Source: Vitellaria paradoxa (taxonomy: Eukaryota > Streptophyta > Magnoliopsida > Ericales > Sapotaceae). Taken from it: a DNA stretch of 64,000 bases. Both the position numbers and the translations under genes were made by a program. This document shows positions 57,644-64,000 of this stretch, in pieces (the first letter of the stretch is position 1; each line of letters begins with the position of its first letter). The stretch lies in contig CM034233.1 of assembly GCA_019916065.1 (NCBI GenBank), positions 54,181,947-54,245,946 on the forward strand, in the 5' to 3' direction. The notes below the pieces were generated by a model. It had not been told where the DNA came from. It saw nothing but the letters and a program-made list of their open reading frames with translations, and did not search any database.

Positions 57644-59483
57644 AGTCTACTGTTTTTGATCCATAAAGCTAGAATCAGTGAATGAATTTTTAGGACAAAT
57701 TTAAAGCCATGTTCTGTCATTAGAAAACAGTTTCTTTTGTTTTATTTTTTCTGTTCTGATTTTGTTATTTTGAACTTGAATGACTTTGAATTCTGAATTT
57801 GAATGCTATTTTATTGAAAAATCCATTTTGAGCATTGGGGTTATGTTGTGATCTGTTTGGTTGAAATGAGCTCTTTTGTTTTTGAATGGATGAAATGTCA
57901 TAGCTTAGAATTTTAGTTGATGCCGATTGCTAAATTTTGAGATTTCAGTTTGGAATCTGAAATGTGTTAATATGTTTAGTTTGCTTTATTGATGAATTGG
58001 TTGTGAATGAATTTAGCTTTTGATTTGTTAACTTAAACATAGATACTCATGAAAGAACTTCTTAATTGAATGATGTATTGTATTAATTCCCAGATAAAGT
58101 GGAGACTTGAACCCAAGTGAGGAATTGAGCCTTTTAGCTTATTTTTCTTGAGAGGATTATATTCATTCTTAAACCTCTATAGGGTTATTATTATTTTTTT
58201 TCCCTCATTTTCTTTCAATAACTCCACATACATTACTTTGCTTTGGATGTTCATAAGAGTGATGAAGGAACTTAGCTGAAATTTTGATGTTTAGGCTTTA
58301 TAATTGTTTGGAAAGAAACCTGAAAATGACATTAGGCCATCTTTTCTTTAATTGGGCCTTTGAATTTCCATTGTTCATTAACAGTACCTTAGCAACCCAA
58401 TTTGAGCCTCATGTGAGCATTTATATATTTTTTTCTTATTTACCACATCATTCCCTTTACCTTGAAATAAATGCTCTCAAGCCATCCCTATTATGTTATA
58501 TCTTTTTGGATTGCATAGAGGAAATGAATAGAGAGGGTAAAGATAAATAAAACAAAGAATAATTAGAAAAGGGAAATGTGATGGTGAATGCAAAAGTATT
58601 GGATGAAAGTTGAAAAGAAGAAGAGTGAACTTTTGAAAAGAAAAACTGAAGGAATAACAGAATTAAAGATTATTCATGTTTCATCCATTTCCAAAAAAAA
58701 AAAAAAAATTCAATTTTAGTCTCACATAACAGAAAAGTGAAGGGATATGCTGAAAAAGTATGGAAGGTTAGGACATCATTACTAGGTGCTTTCCAAAAAG
58801 ATTTTTTTGAATTCTTAATCCTTTCTTTTGGAAAAACCTCACTTTACCCAAATGACCTCCATTACAACCTAGAAAAAGTCCTAATTGATTCAGGGGAATT
58901 GATGAACAATCTTAGAGTTTTGAATGTCAAAAGACTCAGTGAAGTTAAATAATCACTCTTTACACATCATCCTTTCATGGAGTTATGTTAAGTCAATTTT
59001 CTTTCTTGTTTACCGTTTTTGACTTGTAGATGCACCTTCCTAGAATTTCATTTACATTTACTCTTTTAAAAAGGGCATCTTAAGAGAAACCTTGTGTGCT
59101 TCATTTTCTTGTGAGTGAATTTCAAGGTGAGATTTTGAAGTTGAAGCTTGGGGAAGTAGTATGGTGCAAAGTTCAAGATAGAGTTTGATCTTGGAGATCT
59201 ATGTTGAGTTAACAAGTTAAGAGCTAAATTTTCATACTTGGTTCAAATGTTTAGCAAGTTTCACATACCACATAGAATTTCATGATTTTAAATTGTTATC
59301 TTAAATTTCTTGGCTTGAGATATTGATTAATATTCTGTGGTTATGATTTATCATTCATTTAGAATTTAAGATGCCATTTTTAGGATAATCTTCAAAGGAT
59401 TGCAAGCTCAAAACATGAAGATTTTGATTGTTTTTAAAGTAGCCTTCCTCTTTTAGGCATTACTAGGGACTAGTAATATTGTA
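57644..59483. other. Athila 3' untranslated region
   Basis: No supported coding region between ORF1 and the 3' LTR. Short open segments (for example 58284-58550 and 58737-58952) have no recognisable motif. A poly-A tract lies near 58693. Confidence 0.6.
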
Positions 59484-59492
59484 GTTGGGGGG
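59484..59492 (+). other. Polypurine tract of Athila element
   Basis: AGTTGGGGGG-type purine run directly before the TG of the 3' LTR at 59493, where plus-strand DNA synthesis would start. Confidence 0.85.
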
Positions 59493-60942
59493 TGTAATTG
59501 GACTTAATTCGCTAAACTTTTATTCACTTAATTACACTTTTACATAGCATATAAATGAGATAAAACTCTTGTTTTGTGCAGATTTCATCTTCATTCCTCA
59601 ATACAAAGAATGTGTTGCAATTTCATCACAATTAAAGGATGATTTGAGCTCATTAAAGTGTAAAGAAGAAGGAATGAAGAATGGAAGCACAGAGGATTCA
59701 GGATACAACACATAATCCTATTTGAATATCTTGAGCAAAGGAGGAAATGCATATTCGAATACAGCCAAGCAATATTCAAATACTGGGACTGTTGGCAGAA
59801 AATAGATTCCACGTGATTTTACAGATTTGAAGGGATGCAATCTGGAGGAAAGAGAGAGTGGGGGGTGGCATCACATGATCCACACCCACTCATACATTCA
59901 CAGAGATATACACACGGAGAGATATACTTGGGGGACAGAATTTTTGAGGGAGTTTTTAGAGAGAGATTTTTTGGGGGGTTCAAGTTTTTCAGTTTTTCTT
60001 CTTCTTCGCTTCTCTGGTTTTTGATTCTGCAGATTTTGATTTCAATTCTAGTTTTAATTTTCAATTTACTGTAATTAGATTTTAGTTCTACAGCACTTTA
60101 CAATTCCATTCCTGCAATTAGATTTCATTTTGAATTAAAGAGTAAATTTCCATTTCCAGCTTTGAAGGTCATGTCTCTGTTTTTCATTTCTGTTATTCAT
60201 TTTCTTAAGATGATTGGCTAGTTTTTCTTGGGCCAAGGCAAGGACAATGTCCTGTCCAATGATTTCCAAGAGGCCGTTCTTCATGGATTAATTTTGAGTT
60301 CTTTGGTTATCAATCTTAGTTGTATCTAATTACTCTCGAAATCAATGGTTCAATGTCCGATTAACACTTGTTTACATATTTTATCAATGAGTTCATAGAA
60401 GTTACTGAATTTAGAACTCTTATTGCAAATATGTATGGGAGTTGCTAGAATTAGATCTTCTATAGTCTTCATGATAGATTATGCACATCACTTGTTTGAT
60501 CCATGGCTTGTATCATTTGAAATTAATTTTCTCCAAACATTAGAGCAACTAGAATTGACGATCTATTCACTCTTGGTATTTTGAGATTGATTTGGATAGG
60601 CATTGGAATTGTCTTGCCCATCTTTTTAATATCAAGTTTTAGTTAAGTTTAGTTTTCATTTCAAAACCCATTTCCAAAACCATCAAAAATTCCAAACCAG
60701 ATTTTCAATTCTGTTTACCATTCATGTGAGCCATGTTTTGCCTCTTTAATCCATTTGATTCAAACATGATTTTGCTCCCTAGATCCCTGTGGATATGACC
60801 TGGTTCTTACCAGTTAATTGTGCTACAATGAAACCTTGCACTTGGGAGAGTTTGTATTGATTTTCCTTACTCAACACCTTTGAAATCTGAATTTGCATCT
60901 TTATTTACATTTGATAGTGAGGAAATTAAGCAAACACAAGCA
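59493..60942 (+). repeat. 3' LTR of Athila element
   Basis: 1450 bp, starts TGTAATTGGACTT and ends AACACAAGCA. Full-length match to 48090-49539, including the GGGGGGTGGC and CACACGGAGAG blocks. Followed by CTTGT, the diverged copy of the target duplication. Confidence 0.95.
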
Positions 60943-60947
60943 CTTGT

Positions 60948-61583
60948 TGTTAAGCAACCAACAATTAGGTGATGATTTCTCTTGCCCTAAATAAAAAATG
61001 GCCCCTACGACAACTTGATATGTCGAATGCATTTCTACATGGCTTGGTTCATGAAATTGTTTACATGAAACAACCTTAGGGATTTGTGGATCCCTCATAT
61101 CCCAATTATGTATGTAAGCTTCATAAGGCATTGTATGGTTTGCGACAGGCTCCTCATGCTTGGTATTCAATGCTTTCTACTTTTCTTAAGTCTTAAGGTT
61201 TTGTTCAAAGCCATGTAGATTCATCTATGTTTGTTCTAAACAACAAGTCACATTTTACTATTATGCTTGTCTATGTGGATGACCTTATCATTACCGGCAA
61301 CAGCACTGAGTTCATTTCTGACTTCCTCAAAATTTTGGGCATCATGTTTGCTATAAAGGATCTTGGGAGTCTAAATTATTTTCTAGGCATTGAAGTTACA
61401 CCAACTGAATCTGGGCTCATGTTGTCTCAAACAAAATATGCCACTAATCTGTTATCTAAAGTAGGGATGCTTAAGTGTAAGGGTCATGACTCTCCATTGT
61501 CTGTTAAACCTTCTAGTGCTATAAATTTTGACACACCATTTTCTTGCCCTTATCTCTATAGAAGTGTTGTTGGTTCCCTTTAA
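60948..61583 (+). pseudogene. Copia reverse transcriptase, third part
   Basis: Resumes after the Athila TSD: VVKQPTIR, then stops, then LRQLDMSNAFLHGLVHEIVY (first catalytic Asp in LDMSNAFLHG), [29 protein letters not shown] and the active site LVYVDDLIITGN near 61265-61300 (YVDD). It continues with LGSLNYFLGIEVT and LSQTKYATNLLSK up to 61583, where TAA follows YRSVVGSL. The stops at about 60972-61075 and 61193 show strong decay. Confidence 0.9.
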
Positions 61584-61950
61584 TACCTAACCTTAACCAA
61601 ACCAGAACTAGCCCAAGCAGTAAATATTGTGTGTCAATTTATGCACAATCCGTCTGAGGGACATTTCTCAGCTATCAAACGCATTTTGCGGTATGTTAAG
61701 GGCGCTCTGCACCAGGGCTTGACTTTTGCTCCCAGTCTTATGACTCTTATAGCCTACTCAGATGCCAACTGGGCTAGCGACGTCAACAGCCGCAAGTCTA
61801 CTACTGGTATGTGTGTATTTTTAGGCCGAAATCTAGTCTCCTTGTCTTCAAAGAAACAAACCACAGTGGCACGATCATCAACTGAAGCCAAATACAGAGC
61901 TCTAGCCCAAACTGCTGCTGAGCTCACTTGGTTCAAACAGTTGCTTATGG
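61584..61950 (+). pseudogene. Copia RNase H, truncated by insertion
   Basis: Reads MCQFMHNPSEGHFSAIKRIL, RYVKGALHQGLTF, then YSDANWASDVNSRKSTTGMC, a SLSSKKQTTVARSSTEAKYR block and ALAQTAAELTWFKQLLM. The catalytic residues are in YSDANW, STEAKY and the start of the AAELTW helix. The frame is open from 61629 to 61950, where the third insertion begins (TGTAATGACC). The C-terminus and the 3' LTR are not in this window. Confidence 0.92.
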
Positions 61951-63851
61951 TGTAATGACCCGAATTTCTTTTCATTTAATTTAGTTATTATATATATTTA
62001 TTTATTCAATGAATTTATTTCGCTATTTAAATTTAGTAATTTATAATTTTGGTATTTATTTTAAGTTGTATTTAAAAATATTAATTTTGGGTTATATTTA
62101 AAAAGATTTTAAAATTTTAGCGAAATGGTGTAATTTTCCTAAACTTATGAGGAGTAGGAAATTAATTAAGTTTGTTAAAGTTAAATTCTGCTATTATATA
62201 TATATATACTGTAGTATTTGTTTAAAAAAAATAGAAAACCCTAAATTTGTTTTAGGCGGCTGCACTGGTGATCTACGAACTAGTGGCTGATTTTTCCTTC
62301 GATTGCCAAACCTTTTTCTTTTGTGGTTACGGAATTTAACAGAGGTAAGGGGCACGAAACCTCTAATTTATTCTTTCTGTGTATATATATATATATATAA
62401 ATACCAATGTATATTTAAAAAAAATACTTGGTGCCGAATGTCGACGGCGGGCGTTTGATAGTTGGAATTAAAGTTTTACTGCGATCCTTTGAACACTTAA
62501 TTGAATATCAACTGTATGCATATATATGATTGTCCAGATGTTTATTCAAATTGGTGACTTATGGAGATTTATTAAATCGGTGGATGTGATGTTTCATACA
62601 AAATAATAATAATAATAATAATAATAAAATAAATGTTTTTATTATGACATTACCTGATTGATTGTTGGCAGGAACTTGTTTGTTTATTCTTTTTATTTCA
62701 TTAGATTGATTGATTAGTGCACGTGATGGTTTGAAGGGTATTAATTATAAATATATGTATATATATATATATATTAAAGTTTGCTAGAATGTTTCATTTT
62801 ATTGGATTGGGTAAAATTGTGTGAATTTGGTTATTTTGTGGGCATGCTTGACAGTGTATTGTATGAGTATGCAATTTATATATATATATGTATATGTATA
62901 TGTATATATATTTAGAAACTTTGGAAATTAAGAAGAAATTAATTAATGTAAATTTAAGGTAAATTTTAATTTGTTTTGTTTGAGGGGTACTGAAAAATAT
63001 TGGGTATACGTACCTAAGGGTTGAGAGTCCCGAAACCCGCGCGGGGGTGGTAATCGAGTCCAGTAGGCTAGTAACCTATGAACGATGCAGATGCCTAAAG
63101 GTGGCATATTATATTCCTAAGACTTCGGCTTAGGACGCAGATACTGAAGGATGGTGTATATTGGATGGGTCCTGTTTCTACGGGACAACCAAGCAGACAT
63201 CAATGAATGATGTATATTGGTTGGGACTTATTCCTACGAGACAACCAAGCAGCAGTACCTTGAAATTAAACTGAGATTTTTTTGATGTGTTATGTGGTGC
63301 TAAAACACGATTGATGGTAACGAAAAAAGAAAAATAAATAAATTTAAGTTCTTGTTTAAAATTGCTACTTGTGCATAATTGTTTCACTTAGTAGCATGTT
63401 AGGGCATACTGCATTTATATTATTATTATTAGGGTTCCGAGTGCACATGGTATTAGTGCTAAGCCCCTTACAGCTTGTGATGCAGGCAATGAATTTGAGT
63501 CATGTACTGGACCTTCTAAGCATGGGAATTAAAGTTTTATTTATTATTTTTTATGTAACTGTTTTTGACTCTAGGAAATTATTTTTAGTGGATTTTAGTA
63601 AACCTTTGTTTGTGAGGTAACAGTTAATTGTTTAATTTTGAGAGATTGTTTGGGCTAGTTTTGGAGCTTTGTTGCCTAGTTAGTTTTGACTAAGACATTT
63701 ATTTAAATTTAAAGTTTAGTTTTATTTATTTTATCTCCTTTGCTCTATAGTGTGTGTGTATGGCTTTGATGCAGAATAGGAAAAGTTATTAAATGGTGTA
63801 ATGTGTGTTCTTTTGTTCACATACTCGGGTTGTGAAACCCGGGACATGACA
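61951..63851 (+). repeat. 5' LTR of a third inserted LTR retrotransposon
   Basis: About 1.9 kb, starts TGTAATGACCCGAATTT and ends GGGACATGACA, directly followed by a degraded initiator-tRNA PBS. It contains AT microsatellites (62190-62207, 62380-62400, 62755-62775, 62880-62910), an (AAT)n run at 62605-62630 and a 56-57-bp tandem duplication at 63150-63252. A GCGCGGGGGTGG-rich island lies at about 63040. TGTAATGACCCG...GACA ends fit Tekay-like chromoviruses. It is inserted into the copia RNase H. Confidence 0.78.
63150..63252 (+). repeat. 56-57-bp tandem duplication inside LTR
   Basis: Two copies of a unit containing TGTATATTGG, then ACGGGACAACCAAGCAG or ACGAGACAACCAAGCAG, starting near 63152 and 63209. 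Confidence 0.75.
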
Positions 63852-64000
63852 ACTTAGTATTTGAGCCCAGGTTTAGAATACCTAAGGACAGTGGGTCTTT
63901 TACTTTTAGGTGCTATGTGTTTACATGATAATTTATTTAATTGTTATGTGTGAATTTGATGTTTTGTTAAACTTAGATTGTTAAGAAGGCATTAACCTTA
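63852..64000 (+). mobile_element. PBS and start of internal region, third LTR element
   Basis: ACTTAGTATTTGAGCCCAGG starts right after the LTR. It resembles the common ACTTGGTATCAGAGCCCAGG with three or four substitutions, so it is probably a decayed initiator-tRNA PBS. The internal region continues outside the window and no coding is visible yet. Confidence 0.6.

Larger units (their letters stand above)
48090..60942 (+). mobile_element. Athila-type Ty3/gypsy retrotransposon, 12.9 kb
   Basis: Two LTRs of 1450 bp each (48090-49539 and 59493-60942), PBS TTTTGGTGCCGTTGCCGGGG and PPT AGTTGGGGGG. Coding order is gag remnant, protease, RT, RNase H, integrase, then a downstream Athila ORF1-like gene. 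Flanking duplication CCTGT (48085-48089) versus CTTGT (60943-60947). It sits inside the copia RT. Frameshifts, stops and the missing gag domain make it non-autonomous, but the LTRs are still very similar. Confidence 0.93.
40838..64000 (+). mobile_element. Nested Ty1/copia retrotransposon locus (runs off the window)
   Basis: A plus-strand copia element with its 5' LTR at 40838-41096. Coding continues over 41217-44126, 47933-48089 and 60948-61950. The gaps are three younger LTR elements: 44127-47927, 48090-60942 and 61951 onward. At the first two sites the copia reading resumes exactly after one TSD copy (GTWSLV joins PPPLDAK; TETFSPV joins VKQPTI). Many stops show that the copia was already old. 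Its 3' LTR must lie beyond the third insertion, outside the window. Confidence 0.9.

Noticed and set aside
58284..58952. Small plus-strand genes between Athila ORF1 and the 3' LTR
   Set aside because: Short, no motif, interrupted nearby, composition like the surrounding non-coding DNA.
62605..62630. AAT and AT microsatellites as functional elements
   Set aside because: Simple repeats inside a decaying LTR, explained by slippage.

Overview
The window is plant nuclear DNA, most likely from a eudicot. It is AT-rich and looks like pericentromeric or intergenic heterochromatin. I found no intact host gene, no ribosomal RNA, no convincing functional tRNA gene and no CRISPR or bacterial signal. Almost every protein-like stretch belongs to a transposable element, and nearly all are broken by stops and frameshifts. 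The element types (Tat and Athila Ty3/gypsy, Sirevirus-like and other Ty1/copia, CACTA with TNP2 and TNPA genes, Tourist-like and hAT-like MITEs) are typical of flowering plants. The species cannot be named from this sequence.

Layout, left to right. (1) 1-660: LTR-like debris with GGGCGCCC-type repeats. (2) 661-9771: a decayed minus-strand Ty3/gypsy element of the Tat lineage. It has two LTR copies, PBS, PPT, gag, RT, RNase H, a second archaeal-type RNase H, integrase, and an extra ORF remnant on the opposite strand next to the 3' LTR. (3) 10377-15414: a minus-strand, gag-only, Sirevirus-like Ty1/copia derivative with both LTRs, PBS and an array of polypurine tracts, but no pol. (4) 15415-28642: AT-rich DNA holding a TRIM-like remnant (about 18680-19210), a long-TIR foldback transposon (19275-20662, 8-bp TSD), two LTR-like blocks (about 20820-22600 and 23600-25078), a Tourist-like MITE (27041-27403, TSD TTA) and a hAT-like element (27522-28405, 8-bp TSD). 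(5) 28643-39884: a complete 11.2-kb CACTA transposon with matching TIRs, a 3-bp ATA duplication, hairpin-rich subterminal repeats, decayed TNPA-like and TNP2-like genes on the minus strand, and a 202-bp tandem array. (6) 40838 to the window end: a plus-strand Ty1/copia element that has been hit three times.

The nested copia locus is the clearest architectural feature. Its gag, protease, integrase and RT/RNase H reading runs 40838-44126, 47933-48089 and 60948-61950. The gaps are a 3.8-kb solo-LTR-like insertion (44127-47927, TSD ACTAG), a 12.9-kb Athila element (48090-60942, two 1450-bp LTRs, TSD CCTGT/CTTGT), and a third LTR element whose 1.9-kb 5' LTR starts at 61951 and runs out of the window. 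Removing the first two insertions with one TSD copy each makes the copia reading continuous, which fixes the order of events: copia first, the others later.

The Athila element is the youngest-looking complete retroelement (LTRs differ by roughly 2-4% by eye). It carries protease, RT, RNase H, integrase and a downstream Athila-type ORF1 of about 430 codons. Its gag is largely deleted, and a 23-bp tandem duplication breaks its integrase. No novel cellular system was found. The items most worth a second look are the antisense ORF and promoter of the Tat element, the CACTA element with its subterminal hairpins and internal satellite, the gag-only Sirevirus derivative, the foldback transposon, and the hairpin arrays upstream of an LTR TATA box.
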